Below, piece by piece: positions 36,061 through 47,826 of a DNA stretch of 64,000 nt. Each line of letters starts with the position of its first letter. Position 1 is the stretch's first letter. The DNA comes from Cryptomeria japonica (lineage: Eukaryota > Streptophyta > Pinopsida > Cupressales > Cupressaceae). Where the stretch lies: assembly GCF_030272615.1 (NCBI RefSeq), contig NC_081407.1, positions 141,860,897 through 141,924,896 of the forward strand. Direction: 5' to 3'. The position numbers and the translations under genes are program-made. The notes beneath the pieces are model-generated. The model searched no databases and was not told the DNA's origin. It was given only the letters and a program-made list of their open reading frames with translations.

Positions 36061-37090
36061 AAGCGGTTCTCCTTCTAATGTAGCCAACTGATATGCCCCG
36101 GACCCAAATACAGCAGTGACAACATATGGGCCCAGCCAGTTTGATTCAAACTTGCCTTGATGTTCTCGGTTTGGTTGGTTGTGAGGATTCTCTCATAGAA
36201 CAAGATCACCTACCTCAAATGTACGAGGTCTAACTCGGTGATTGTAGCTTCTGCTCATGCGCTGCTGATAGGCTTTGAGATGGTTGTATGTAGCTTGTCG
36301 CTTCTCATCAAGTAACTCTAAGTCCTGAAGACGTGAGACTCTGTAAGCTTCATCATCAATGAGATTGTGCAAGGAAACCCGTAGTGACGGTATCTCGACC
36401 TCAATAGGCAAGATAGCTTCTGCACCATAGACCAATGAATAAGGAGTTGCACCTGTAGGGGTTCGAATGCTAGTTCAATATGCCCATAGCGCTGGATTCA
36501 ATTGAACATGCCAATCATGACCGGCATCATTGACTGTTTTCTTGAGGATCCTTAATATGTTTTTATTGGATGCTTCGGCCTGACCATTGCCTTGTGGGTA
36601 ATAGGGAGTGGAAAAGCGGTGTTGGATATGAAATTTCTCACAAAGTTCACGGACATCCTGATTTTTGAAAGGAAGACCGTTATCTGTGACGATGGACATG
36701 GGTACACCATACCGGCAGATGATGTAGTTGAGGATGAATGAGGCGATCTGCTTGCCGGTGACTTGGGTAAGTGGAACAGCTTCGATCCACTTTGTGAAAT
36801 ATTCGGTAGCGGTAATAATGAATTTATGGCCATTGGATGAAGATGGATGAATCTTACCCACAAGGTCAAGGCCCCATTGACAAAAAGGCCATGGTGTTGT
36901 GATTGGTTGTAGTTCCTGTGCTGGTGCATGTATCAGGTCACCGTGAACTTGACATTTCTTGCATTTCCTGACAAAGTAGTAGGAATCCTTTTCCATAGAT
37001 GGCCAATAGTATCCAGCTCGCATGATCTTCTTGGCTAGTGATGGACCACTTGAGTGAGTCCCGCAAATTCCTTCATGTACCTCTTCCAAA
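36061..37090 (-). pseudogene. Integrase of the 16-kb gypsy element
   Basis: Catalyses insertion of the cDNA. The HHCC zinc region lies at about 36945-37075 (residues ending KCKKCQVHGD). The catalytic core has its first Asp in WGLDLVGKI, the second in IVTDNG, and the Glu in GNGQAEASNK. Exactly 35 residues separate the last two, the DD35E pattern. The C-terminal tail ends with HLKRFYT near 36070 and no chromodomain follows. Stops at 36475-36477 (WAY then TGA, probably from CGA) and 36193-36195 (VL then TGA) interrupt it. The catalytic residues are intact, but the protein would be cut after the core. Confidence 0.88.
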
Positions 37091-38370
37091 ACCTTTGTTA
37101 TCTCATCCTGTTCCAGACATCGAAGGAGAGTACCATCAAGACTACGTCGGTATAGGGTTTCGGCAATAATGGTATATCGAGCAGTTTGGCGAATGAAAGT
37201 TTTTCGTTGGTTATTTGATTGGTTGGGAGGAAGGGTATGATTGCAGAGATAGGTGTAGAACTCACCATACCATGGGGATTCGGAACCAACAAGGTGACAT
37301 ATCATTTCAGATTCGGGGATATCATAAGCGAGGATCCAAAGCTGTTCTACCAAGAACTCGTAGCGTGTTGAATTCTGTGGAAGATCTAGTAGAGATGCGA
37401 TGGTAGCCATGGCGTCAGCAGCTCGATTCTGATCTCTTGGTATCTGCTCAAAAGTGATAGTAGTAAATGATGTCTTTAGAGTGTCCACCATTTCCTTATA
37501 TGGCATGAGTTTATCATCTTTGGTCTGATATTCATCTGTTGCTTGTCGAATGACTAGTTGGGAATCGCCATATACTTGAAGTTCTTGTAATTTCCATTGG
37601 ATGGCTAACCTGAGTCCTGTGATCAAGGCCTCATACTCGGCTATATTGTTTGTGCACGGAAATGTGAGCCTGTAAGACTTCGGGATGCTATCACCTTGAG
37701 GTGTGATAAACAGAATGCCTGCCCCCGAGCCGTGCCTAGTGTATGACCCATCAAAATATAGTTTCCATGGTTGTGCTATTGTGATCATGAATATCTCTTC
37801 ATCTGGAAAATTGGAAATAAGAGGATGATCACCTGTGAGTGGCGCATCAGCCAACTGATCTGCAATAACTTGACCTTTGATAGCTTTACGGTCCATGTAC
37901 TCGATGTCAAATTCACTTAGAATCATCACCCATTTGGCCAAGCGACCTGTTAATGCTGATTTGTTGAGTAAATACTTGAGTGGATCAATCTTTGCAATGA
38001 GTTGTACCTTGTGTGTCAACAGATAGTGCCTCAATTTTGTGGCTGCTAAGATCACTGCTAGGCAAGCTCGCTCAATAGGTGTGTAATTGAGTTCATAGCC
38101 AACTAGTGTGCGAGAGATTTAGTATACAGCACACTCTTTGCCTTATGCATTATGTTGTGCCAGTAATACACCTAATGTTGTACTTGTTGCCGCGATATAG
38201 AGTAACAATGGTCTACTTGGATCTGGTGGCATCAACAATGGTGGATTCATGAGATAGTCTTTAAGCGTCTGAAATGCTTGTTGGCATCAGGCATCCCACT
38301 GAAAGCAGATGTTCTTGTGTAGCAGATATGTAAATGGGTGACACTTATCAGCCAATTGTGCAATGAATCT
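37091..38370 (-). pseudogene. RNase H and archaeal-type second RNase H of the gypsy element
   Basis: The first RNase H follows RT (about 37900-38370) and carries several stops before ILAATKLRHYLLTHKVQLIA, where the frame reopens. A second RNase H domain runs about 37380-37765 with YFDGSYTRHGSGAGIL, NNIAEYEALITGL, VYGDSQLVI and DQNRAADAMA, which supply its D, E, D and D residues. Two RNase H domains in tandem are a hallmark of the Tat lineage. The second is intact in this copy. The equivalent of the first in the host element is better preserved (1623-2177). Confidence 0.85.
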
Positions 38371-39318
38371 TCAGATGGATTGAAGTCGTCCTTGTAGGGT
38401 CCTTAGCTGACTGATATTCTTTGGAGGTGGCATGTCCATGATTGCCTTAACCTTTGCTGGATCGACCTCAATACCTTTGCTTGAGACAATGTATCCTAGA
38501 AGTTTCCTGGAGGTTACTCCAAAGACACATTTCTTTGGGTTGAGTTGAACATGGTATTGTTCCAGTCTATCAAAGATTTTATCTAAGATGTGGAGATGCC
38601 CTTCTCTGGTGAGTGATTTTGCTAGTAAGTCATCCACATAATCTTCCATCATAGTATGCATCATGTCATGGAAGATGGTGGTCATTTCTCTTTGATAGGT
38701 GGCTCCTGCATTCTTTAGACCAAAGGGCATTACATTCCAGCAATATGTGCCCCATGGACATGTGAAGGTTGTCTTATGTTGGTCCTCTGGTGCGATCTTT
38801 ATTTGATTGTATCCTGAAAAACCATCCATGAGTGAAAGCATGGCATGTCCTGCTGTTAGATCCACTATGATGTCAATATTTGGTAGGGGGAAATCATCCT
38901 TAGGACAGGCCTTATTTAGATCTCTGAAGTCAGTACAAATGCGGATGCCCCCTTTTGGTTTGCCGACAGGCACAATATTGGAGATCCATTCTGCATAATC
39001 AATTGGTCTAATGAAACCAACATCCAGGAGTTTCTTGAGTTCTGTTTTGACTAGCACTGCAATCTGGGGATGCATCTTATGAAGCTTCTGCTTGATAGGT
39101 TTGACTCCTTTTGCTACGGTGAGGTGATGCATGACTAAATCAAGATCAAGCCCAGGCATGTCTGCATATGACCATGCGAAGTTGATCTGACGCTTCTGGA
39201 AGAACTCTATAAATTTAGGTTGTTCCTCTGGACTGAGAAGAGATGTCAGGTGTATGATATGAGGATTTTCAGGAGTCCCCACATTGTATTCATTGGTTTC
39301 CTCGATGAGAATCGTTGA
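38371..39318 (-). pseudogene. Reverse transcriptase of the gypsy element
   Basis: Open from about 39318 to a TGA at 38371-38373. It carries the usual gypsy RT blocks: KLLDVGFIRPIDYAEWISN, RICTDFRDLNKACPKDDFPL, LMDGFSGYNQIKIAPED and the active site YVDDLLAKS with YVDD near 38633-38644. The N-terminal linker ESTILIEETNE is cut from the upstream part by a TGA at 39319-39321. The RT domain itself has no internal stop, so it is the best preserved enzyme here. Confidence 0.92.
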
Positions 39319-40122
39319 TCATTCCTGTTGTGTACTATCAGGGAGAATGTCAAACCCTTCATCCTCAGGCACCTCAGAGAGGTTTTCACCATTGGATACG
39401 CTCTTTCTTTTTACTTTTGTCTGATCAAACAGTGCCACAGTGTGGTTTTCACTGGAAGATCCATGTTTTATTGTTATATTTTTGCAGCTGAAAGGTTTGG
39501 CATCCGCCCCAAAGTATGTTGCGCTATTTAGTTCTATGGCAAATCCAGCTTTGTGATCCCCACTTGGTAGGTTATCCCTTAATTCCAAAAAGTCAATGAT
39601 GGCCTCATCATTTTGGAAGAAGTCAAGACATGGGGGATTTGGTTGGTTCCATTCGATGAGTTCAGGGTGGATAATGGGCATTACTTCATCGATTAGGTTA
39701 AGTGCATTAGATGTATCAGTGAGGGTTAAGACATTATGGTGAAGGTCGTTAATGGTACTCTCCCTGTCAGAATCAAGCGTAGGATGAAACATAGGGTCTG
39801 TGGAAGACTTTTCGAGCTCAGGAACCCAAGTGGTCTTTATCTGTGCTTCTCCATAAACAGGGATATCTTTGCGTGGTGGAGGTGGTGATGTGTCTTCCTC
39901 ATCTGAAGTGTTAAGTTGTACTGAATCAAATTCCCACTCATGTGAGTCAGTCTCTGAATCACTTTCCAGCATCCGATTACTATACCATACTGGGATGTCC
40001 TTTGAGTTAAATACCGCAGGTGTGATTGGTTGATGTACCTTTGTAATGATCGGTGTTGCAGGGCGATTGAGGGGGATCAAGGAATCTATTATAGGGAGTA
40101 TTGGTAATATTGATTCCGTTGC
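39319..40122 (-). pseudogene. Acidic linker between G-patch and RT
   Basis: Open frame of about 250 residues rich in Asp, Glu, Ser and Pro (SDSETDSHEWEFDSVQL, DEEDTSPPPP). No enzyme motif is visible. It is followed by NITIKHGSSSENHTVALFDQ and a second acidic stretch. The same linker leads into RT in the host element (positions 1-200). It ends at a TGA at 39319-39321 where an Arg codon is probable. I treat it as part of the polyprotein and not as a separate gene. Confidence 0.7.
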
Positions 40123-40671
40123 TTATGCTAGGACTGCTAGTGTTATAGATGCTGCTACGGGTGCTGATACAGTTACTGCTGCTAATGGTGCGACTGATGA
40201 GATGACGAGTTCGTTTGATGGGATGAGTGGCATTGGTGATAGTTGTGTTGGGGTTTTGAGCCTCAGTGGGGCTGTTGGGATGGTCCTTGAGGGTGTTTTG
40301 ATTATGAAAGGTGCCCGCTTTGCAATAGGTGGACAAAATGGTTTGCTGGGTTTTCCTTTGAACTTGAGTTTAGGAAAGATCTCTTTTTCAAAGCCGAGGC
40401 CTGTATTACCTTTGGGCTTGAATTCCGGCAGTAGGGGTTCATGTCGTCCTTGTTTGCAATATCCCAAAGCACTTTGACCATCATACCCCATTCTTTGCAT
40501 AATGAGGAGACCTTTGCCATACTGTTCTATAGGAAGTGTAACTCGTGGTTTATCAGTGGTGATGGGATCTTTATAGATCCATTCCGCCAGGTCCTCATCT
40601 TGTGTTTCTTCCTCTTGACTCTTTCCAAGAACGAAAGGTGTCAAAGCACATGCTGGTATGTTTAGTGGTTG
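40123..40671 (-). pseudogene. G-patch segment of the gypsy polyprotein
   Basis: The segment LIMQRMGYDGQSALGYCKQG...PKGNTGLGF has the G-patch pattern: hydrophobics, MGY, spaced glycines, a final GLGF. G-patch domains bind nucleic acid or activate helicases, and they occur after the protease in several retroelements. Here it lies between protease and RT. It is followed by a Pro/Ala/Thr-rich stretch and ends at a TAA at 40123-40125. A TAG at 40672-40674 separates it from the protease frame. Its role in this element is inferred. Confidence 0.7.
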
Positions 40672-41781
40672 CTAGAGTACCTGCTGTGGTTTACCATGAG
40701 TTCTAGGAGAAGTGGGCATTTGTCCCACACAAAAGAGTTGACTCAAGTTGTATTCCCCAGGACCTTCCTCTGCGATCTTCATCTTAAGCTTTTCTTGCTT
40801 CGGTATAGTGGTGTTTGAACTGGCAAGAGAGGCGGGATTTATATATGATGTGGAGGAAATGGCTTCTCTATTATTAGGAACGGTAATCTTTGGTTGATGG
40901 CTGATATTATGGCAAAATGCAAAGGGATTTGCGTCACCCAGAATTGTGATCTCTACACCGTTATGTGGGAACTTGATACATTGATGGTAGGTAGATGGAA
41001 CGGCTTGCATGGCATGTATCCAAGGTCTTCCTAACAATAGATTGTATGGCAGAGGAAGGTCCAAAACCTGACAAATGATGTGCTTTACCATGGGGCCCAC
41101 TCGGATTGGTAGTACCACAACTCCTTTGGATGAACGCTCTACATCGTCATAGGCTTTGATTGTGATCTTCTTACGAGGATCCACTGATTCTACCGCATAG
41201 CCCGATGCTATGACCAACTGTAGTGTACAAATGTTCAGGCCTGCTCCATTATCTATCAAGACTCGCTTGATCCTATGCTGGTTAATAAATCCTTCGATGT
41301 GGAGTGAGGCATTATGAGGTTGCTGGAAGGAAGAGTTGTCACTTTCGGAAAAAGTGAGACAAGGTGAGGACTTTAGATTTCCAACCATGGCTTGAAATTG
41401 GTTTGTATTCAGATTTGCAGGGACTGACGCCTCTTGGAGTGCTTGATCCAAGATAGTTTTATAAGATGGCGATAGACGCAAAAGCTCCAAAATGGATATA
41501 AGCGTAGGGGTTTTGTCTAATTGTTCCACAAGATTGTACTGCTTTGGGATGGAGGTGGTGCCTTGTGGAGCTTCCTTTATGGTAACTTTGTCGCGGCGTG
41601 TAACAACATTGCAATTTGAGTTGGGATTTTTGAAGGTTATAGTTGCAACTTGTTCATTGGCATCATACAAATGATTTACAGTGTAATTATACGCAACCTG
41701 CGTATAATCAGTGGTATCAGTGCCTCGCCTGGAAGTGGAAGGATCCCTTTGATCTTGTGATGGAAGTGGATTTTTGAACAT
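40672..41781 (-). pseudogene. Aspartic protease of the gypsy element
   Basis: Open frame of 369 residues. The active site reads VLIDNGAGLNICTL (near 41230-41270), with Asp and the DNGA variant typical of Tat and Athila-type retropepsins instead of DTGA/DSGA. A hydrophobic flap region and VLPIRVGPMVKHIICQVL follow, then LLLGRPWIHAM, the usual second conserved block. The N-terminal part (DANEQVATITFKNP) is linker. It would cleave Gag and Pol. It is bounded by stops on both sides, so translation across it depends on repaired codons. Confidence 0.85.
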
Positions 41782-43398
41782 CAGATGATCATTATTGGTT
41801 GTTTTTGGGTCATGTCCTTCAATTTCAATTTCTCCTCGGTCAATAAGATCCTAAATAAGATCTTTTAATCGGTGACAATTACTTGTCTTGTGCCCTCTTC
41901 CTTGATGGAATTCACAGTGTTCAGTATCTCTCCACCATGCTGGTTTGACTTGAGGCTCATAGTTTGATAGCTTAGGTAGAGTGACCAAATTTTGAGAAAT
42001 GAGTTGTCGCAATACTGTTTCAATGGGTTCCCCTAAGGGAGTGTATGTGCATTTCTATTTTTGCTGACGAGGTCTAGGTTCATCATGAGATGTGATGCGA
42101 CCTTGATTAGAAGGAACATTTGTGTTGTTTTGAGGTGGAGGATTTTGTCCTGCAAACCGAACCACAGGTTGTGCGTTTTGGATAGTCCTGGCATCCATAA
42201 CCCCATCGTTGACGATATTCTTGTTTTTATTCCAGAAGCTTGGTTTATCACTATTGAAGCGCGGGCGAGGACCATCTTTTGGTTCATTAAAGATTTTGAT
42301 GAGTCCTTTCTTGATGAGTGCCCGTTCACATTTTAAACCCTTGGTGATCATATCATTAAAAGAGTCTGTGTCTTTGACATCCAGGTGAAATTCCATTTCT
42401 TCGTTTAAGTTGGAAATGAATATTTCCACTAGTTCTCGTTCAGGTAACTGAAGAGAACGTCTGCTAGACATTTGACACCATCGTTGCAAGAATACTGAGA
42501 ATTGCTCACCTGGTTTTTGTTTTGTGTTGCATAGATCAGCCATGGTGACATCGTGTTCAATGTTATGAGAGTAATGAGCTAGGAACTTCTGGATGAGTTC
42601 CTCAAATGTTCTAATGCCACCTGGTAGTCGGGAAAACCATGATGTGGTTGTTCCTCCCAAGCTTTGGGGAAAAAGGTGCATTAGGTAGGTGTCTTCATAT
42701 GCCACTTCAAGACAAGCGGAATGAAATTCTCTGACATGATCACGAGGATCTCCCTTTCCTCTATATTTTTCGAATTTGGGTGTTTCGAATCCTCGAGGAA
42801 ATGGTGGCATGTAAAGATTCCTATCAAAAGGATAGGGACAGATGTCATTGAGTGAGAATTGGTTAGTCTTGACACCACTATGAAGCTGTTGGGCGAGATT
42901 CTCGACTTGTTGCCGCAACATCTCCATTTCATTTGGAGGAGGAGGTGGTGGGTTACCTCGAGGAATGTTATATCTGATGGGATCTCTACCTCTTTCCTCT
43001 TCATGGCGACTTTGTCTTTTTGATGCTTGTCTTAATTGGGCAAGATCAAAGTCAGAGGGGAGTTTTGCTCCTTCTTGAGTGAGTCTTAAGAAGTGAGCAT
43101 CCGCATTGCTCCTAAGTATTTTGTCAAAAAGTCTGTTAAAGAGAGGGTTATGTTGAGCCCTTTCTATTGTTGCAGGAGTGCGAGTACTTGGGTTTTCGTC
43201 ATCTGCATTTCCTCCAAGTGCTTCTTGAAATTCATTGAGATTTTCCTCTTCTTCTTCTTCCCTTTCTATTTCTCGTTGCCTGGACTGTGATCGGGTTTGA
43301 GCCATTTTGCTTGCAAGCTTTTGTTGAAGTTGATTGAAGATGATGATGAGTTGTTTGATGAAATGAAAGATTGATGGTTGGTGATTTGTGTTGCACAT
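41782..43398 (-). pseudogene. Gag of the gypsy element
   Basis: Starts at 43398 (MCNTNHQPS) or more likely at the internal MAQTRSQSRQREIERE near 43305. The retrotransposon Gag core is recognisable: YMPPFPRGFETPKFEKYRG, then FHSACLEVAYEDTYLMHLFP, SLGGTTTSWFSRLPGG and FEELIQKFLAHY. The frame is open to a TAG at 42055-42057. Beyond that a CX2HX4HX4C knuckle variant (CEFHQGRGHKTSNC, near 41880-41925) is typical of Tat Gag. A further stop near 41850 follows. Gag packages the RNA; this copy lacks only a few codons of being continuous. Confidence 0.88.
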
Positions 43399-43755
43399 GG
43401 ATCTCTAACACTTTTAAGGTGGATGTAACCGAAATTCCTTCTTTGAATTGCTTGTTTGTTTTGATAAGGTTGGATGTGATAAGGTGTAGAGAAATTTGAG
43501 ATGTGTTACAAATTTAACTACCTAGTAATGAGAGGATTCACTCATGAACTAGTTTTAACCTGCGTAGATGTGTCTCTTAGGATGAGCTTATCCTAGATGT
43601 AGAAACAATCTAAAAAGTGATGTGATGTGTTTGATTTCAAGCAATATCTGAAAGAGAACTTGGGACAAGAACCTCTTAATGTTTTGAGAGTTGGGATGGA
43701 TTGATGATGAAGTGATGATGTATGAGTGAGATGATGGATGAAAATGTTTTCAACT

Positions 43756-44286
43756 TCAATAAAAACTTTGTGTTACAAATGGGACAAACTCTATCTCTTC
43801 CCTTTCGGGTGTTGGTGGTATTTCTCGAGCTATGTTGTATGTGATACAGACGTTTGGGAAGAAGTTGGGATTAATCTTTCCTCCTTGGTTTTTGTGATAA
43901 CTCAGAGCTCTATATTGCATAAAAGCTCTACGGTTCAATGATTCGGAATCAAATTCGTTTGTTTTGCCTTGAAGATAGAGACACATGTGACGCAAGAAAA
44001 CTCTATGGGAGACAAAGATTTGTCTATTGATATAGAAGAATTTCCTTCGTTTGATCAAAGCCTTTGAGCTTAATTGTCTTCTTTTCAAGTTGATATTTTG
44101 ATGACGCTTCTTCTTTCGCAAGATGTGAAGAATGGTCATAAAATTTTTGACTCTGTTGTTGTTTGCACTTTGTTTTTGATGTTTTTGGTTGTTTTTGAAA
44201 GATGTTTGGTTGGATGAATACTTTGTTTTTGGGATTGATTTTCTGATTTGATGTTTCTTTGACAAGAAAACAAAGCAAGCACACAA
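43756..44286 (-). CDS. Possible small leader ORF, basic, 176 residues
   Basis: The longest frame of the 5' leader, starting with MCACFVFLSKKHQIRKS. It is Lys/Arg/Gln/Asn-rich in its first half and then has an uninterrupted but ordinary composition ending EIEFVPFVTQSFY. I see no known domain. Some Tat/Ogre elements carry an extra ORF before gag, so a leader gene is possible, but part of the frame sits on ATG-poor, T-rich repeats and it could be chance. Low confidence. Comparing it with other copies of the family would settle it. Confidence 0.25.
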   Translation of the reverse strand: MCACFVFLSKKHQIRKSIPKTKYSSNQTSFKNNQKHQKQSANNNRVKNFMTILHILRKKKRHQNINLKRRQLSSKALIKRRKFFYINRQIFVSHRVFLRHMCLYLQGKTNEFDSESLNRRAFMQYRALSYHKNQGGKINPNFFPNVCITYNIAREIPPTPEREEIEFVPFVTQSFY

Positions 44287-46010
44287 ACACCAAAATGTTG
44301 CCTCAAAGGCACAAATGAGTATGGGTCTAGATCAACCCAATCTTTGGACTTGTATATGACCCTTCCTTTAGATGTATTTTAAGGTGTATTTCCAGAGCCT
44401 GAAGTCGGCTCAATTTGTACTTGGTCTTTAAAACGAACACACTTCAAACACTTTTTATCCCTAAGGTCAAATGGCCAGTTGTGATAAATTTAGCCCACAT
44501 CTTGATATTTCTTCGACTTTGGTACTACATACCTTATGAATCCCGTCATGGCAGGTAAGGATGTGATATACTAAGTCTTGCACGAGCATAACAAATAGAT
44601 GATCCCTATGATGGGGGAGTCACCACTTTTATCAAGCCACAAGTGACTTTTCAAAAAGCTATGTTTCTACTCAAGGAAATATGTATGGTGAGTATCTTGG
44701 GAGCAAAACCATCTATGCTCTTGCACTAAATTATATCTCAAATATCCTCAATCAATAGAACAGGTGGGCTACTACTTAAAGGTGTTTAGTCATGTTCGAT
44801 GTTTTTGGACATAAGTTCATTCTGCAGTGACTCACTTAAGAGCCTTGTAACTGGTGGTGGGGCCCATTTGTCCTTTCGGCCAGTTACACTGTAGCAACAG
44901 CTATACCCAAGGCTACAGCTTTCGCTCTCACCTGATTTCTATAGCGGCTCGAAGGATTTACCGCTCGAGGTCGTTCCCAAGAGTATCGATCCCTTGGCAG
45001 GCCTCTCTTAAAAAGATAAAATGTGAGTGTTACTAACACTTTTCTCTTGCACCTAGGACCACGAAAACCAAGGGAGAGGATAGTGTGTGTTAGAAGTAGG
45101 ACCACTCGACCAACTCTTTGCACAAGTGTGCCAAACACGAAAAACACTTGTTCTTTTTAATCTATCATTGCAATGTGATCTAACTATTTGGAGATGTTGC
45201 TCCAACAATCATGGTGTTCTTTTTAATTTTCAAAGGCAATTGTTTGAGTAAACTAGAATTTGAAAATCCTGGTCAACTTAATGAAAAATACGTTTGCATG
45301 AAGTAAAATTGCTTTAAAAATGAGACAAGTTGATTGTGAATTTTATTTGCACCAAAAATGGAAGTGTGGATTGTGAGTTTTATCTTGATGCAAGAAATAA
45401 AATTTGCCTTGTTGATTTTAAGCACCAAAACGAAGTTTGTTTCCTAACTTGCAAAAAAATAAAGTTGTTTTTGTATAAGTTTGTGGTTCTTTGTACCTTG
45501 GAACAATGAAATTCTTTTTAAGAGCCCCAAACAAATGTGTGATTCTTTTTTAAAAGCCCAAATTTGAAATGTGAAGTTAATTTTAAACCAAAATAAAAAG
45601 TGAATTCATTTTTAAAACCAACTTCAAAAAACAAGTTAGTAAAAAAATATAAATCTACTTTTTAATCTAATTTAAATCTGCACAAAAGAGAAAAATAGTT
45701 AGTAAAATCCGCCTATTTGGTGGGCTTCTACAAGCCTAATTTTTATTTTATTTTTTGGTTACAAGGTGATTTGTACAACGTTTTGTTACAATAGCGCTAG
45801 TCTGCATTTGAACAGAGGCACTATTTAACACAAACGCACTAAAAGAAAGGGAAAGACAGAGAAGGAAAAAGCACTGAAACAGGGTGAATAGCGCCAAAAT
45901 AATGTCAAATGCACCAAAACAATGTCAAAAGCGCAACCTGTGTGACATTTCAACATTCAAACATGTTATTGGTTTAAAAAAAAAAAAAGTTGATCTTTTT
46001 GGTGTTTGGA

Positions 46011-46028
46011 TTCACGTCAGGTTCACCA
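46011..46028 (-). promoter_or_regulatory. Putative primer-binding site of the gypsy element
   Basis: The minus strand reads TGGTGAACCTGACGTGAA two bases after the LTR end. The TGG start fits a CCA tRNA end. I could not match the rest to a specific tRNA from memory, so the primer is unassigned. Confidence 0.55.
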
Positions 46029-46030
46029 AA

Positions 46031-47821
46031 TGATGCCCTCCTAAATGGCACAAGATTAGTCTATGATCAAATAACACAAAAACACACAAAATATTAGTGT
46101 TAGTCAATCGAAAACTAATCTAAAAAGGCATACCAAAAGAGAGACTACAAGCATGCAAGCATATTTAACTATCAAAGCAAACATGATGAGGCATCTCCAA
46201 ATACCTCCTAACATACTCTTAGTTCCTTCTCCCTTGTTCCTCTCCTCTCCAAGTTCCAAAATAGTGTAGCTCTCAGCAGCTTTTTGCACTATGGATGCTT
46301 ATGGAGGATTGAGATTTAATATTAAGCTTCAAATATGAAATGAAAAGCTAAATACTATGCTATTGATGCTAAAATGATATATTTTAACCAAAAATGATAA
46401 GATGTTAGATTGCTTATGCTAAATGCTCTCTAAAAATGTCTATAGCCTAAATGCATACAAGTTTTCAGGATCTGGATTATGAAGGAATGGGCTCTATTTA
46501 TAAGAAAAATGGAGCAATGGATGGCCAGGATTGAAAGGTTTAATCAAGGGTCAAGCTTGAAAGTTGGGGATCCATGTGCACAATTTGCACCAATGAAATG
46601 GTGACAAGTGTCAACATAAGATTGGGTTGAGAGAAGAGGTTGGAGGCATTAAATGCCAGAGGAGACCTCATGGTTATCTAGAAGGTAAGGGTCAAGCCTA
46701 AATTAGGATTACCCACTGGATTAGGAGTTAATGCAAGGATAAACCTTTGTGCAAATGATTAAGAGATAATCATGGTCAAAGCATTAAAGGCTTGATGAGA
46801 CCCTTGGGTTGGGTAGAGGTTGAGTCAAAACAAATGTTTTAACCATGTGGGAGGGTTTGAGGTAACGATTAATGGTTATTGGAGACTTTGGGGATTTAGT
46901 GGTTGAAGGTTGAAAGCCTTCAATGGTTATCAAAGACTTTGAGCATTTTAGTGGTTGAAGGTTGAAAGCCTTCAATGGTTATCAAAGACTTTGAGGGTTT
47001 GAGAAGTGACTCCCCTTTTGCTTAGGAATGTGACAAAGTTTAGAGAAGAGGTTAGGTTATTTAGAAGTGATTAGAAAATTCTAGAAGGGGTTTAGGCATG
47101 CAAGTGGATTTTGTAGGAAAATGCAAGTGGGAGAAATTTTGGTATTTTCAATTAAAATAAAATCATTTATTTCAATTAAATGGTGTAATTTGCATTTGGA
47201 TAAATATTCAAATAAATATTAATTTATTTAAATGAGAAAAATGAAGATAAAGCATTTAAAATGCTTGAAGACTTTGAGGGAAACCATTAAAGGTTTGAAG
47301 ACTTTAAGGAAAACCATTAAAGTCTTAAGAAGACTATAGAAGGAAGCCATCAAGTTTGAAGACTTTAAAGCCATCAAGTTTGAATACTTTAAGGGAAACC
47401 ATTAAAGGTTTCAAGTGGGTGAGGATAAATAGGATTTTAAATAAATAATTTATTTAAAATAGTTGTGCAACTTGCTTTTGTAGGAAAATACAAGTGGGTA
47501 GAGGATAAAGGTGATTTAAATAAATGTTAATTTATTTAAATGTGAGAGGTGGGATTTTGGGGGATTTAAATAAATATTAATTTATTTAAATGTGAGAGAA
47601 GATTTAATTAAACAAATATGATTTATTTAATTTAATTAACGGTCTGAATTTGGTTAAGTGAATTAAATCAAATAAATTGAATAATTTATTTAATTAATAG
47701 GAGAAGAGGGTTAAGATGAATTAATTAAATATTAATTTAATTAATTCATTAATTGATGGTTAAATAATCAAATAAATACTAAATATTCATTTAATTAAGT
47801 GGACAGATTTATGTGACTACA
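46031..47821 (-). repeat. 5' LTR of the 16-kb gypsy element (1791 bp)
   Basis: Longer than the 3' LTR through a 24-bp tandem duplication near 47355-47380 (words AAGTTTGAAGACTTTAAAGCC) and a small insertion. A minus-strand TATA box (CTTATAAATAGAGCCC) lies near 46489-46504 and would drive transcription leftward. Confidence 0.92.
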
Positions 47822-47826
47822 TATAC

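Larger units (their letters stand above)
43399..46030 (-). other. Long 5' leader between 5' LTR and gag
   Basis: A leader of about 2.6 kb. It holds one basic open frame (see 43756-44286), a GC-richer block at 44840-45150, A/T-rich sequence with repeats of CAAAATG words, and near 45790-45940 the words GCGCTA, GCGCCA and GCGCAAC. A 2-nt spacer separates the LTR from the primer site at 46011-46028. Confidence 0.6.
31744..47821 (-). mobile_element. Tat-type Ty3/gypsy retrotransposon, 16 kb, near full length
   Basis: Minus-strand element with TSD TATAC at 31739-31743 and 47822-47826. LTRs are 46031-47821 (5') and 31744-33501 (3'), both starting TGTAGTCACATAAAT and ending GGAGGGCATCA on the minus strand. 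A polypurine tract lies at 33502-33514 and a primer site at 46011-46028. The gene order gag, protease, G-patch, RT, RNase H, second RNase H, integrase and the absence of a chromodomain point to the Tat lineage. The coding region carries many nonsense codons although the LTRs are nearly identical. Confidence 0.92.
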
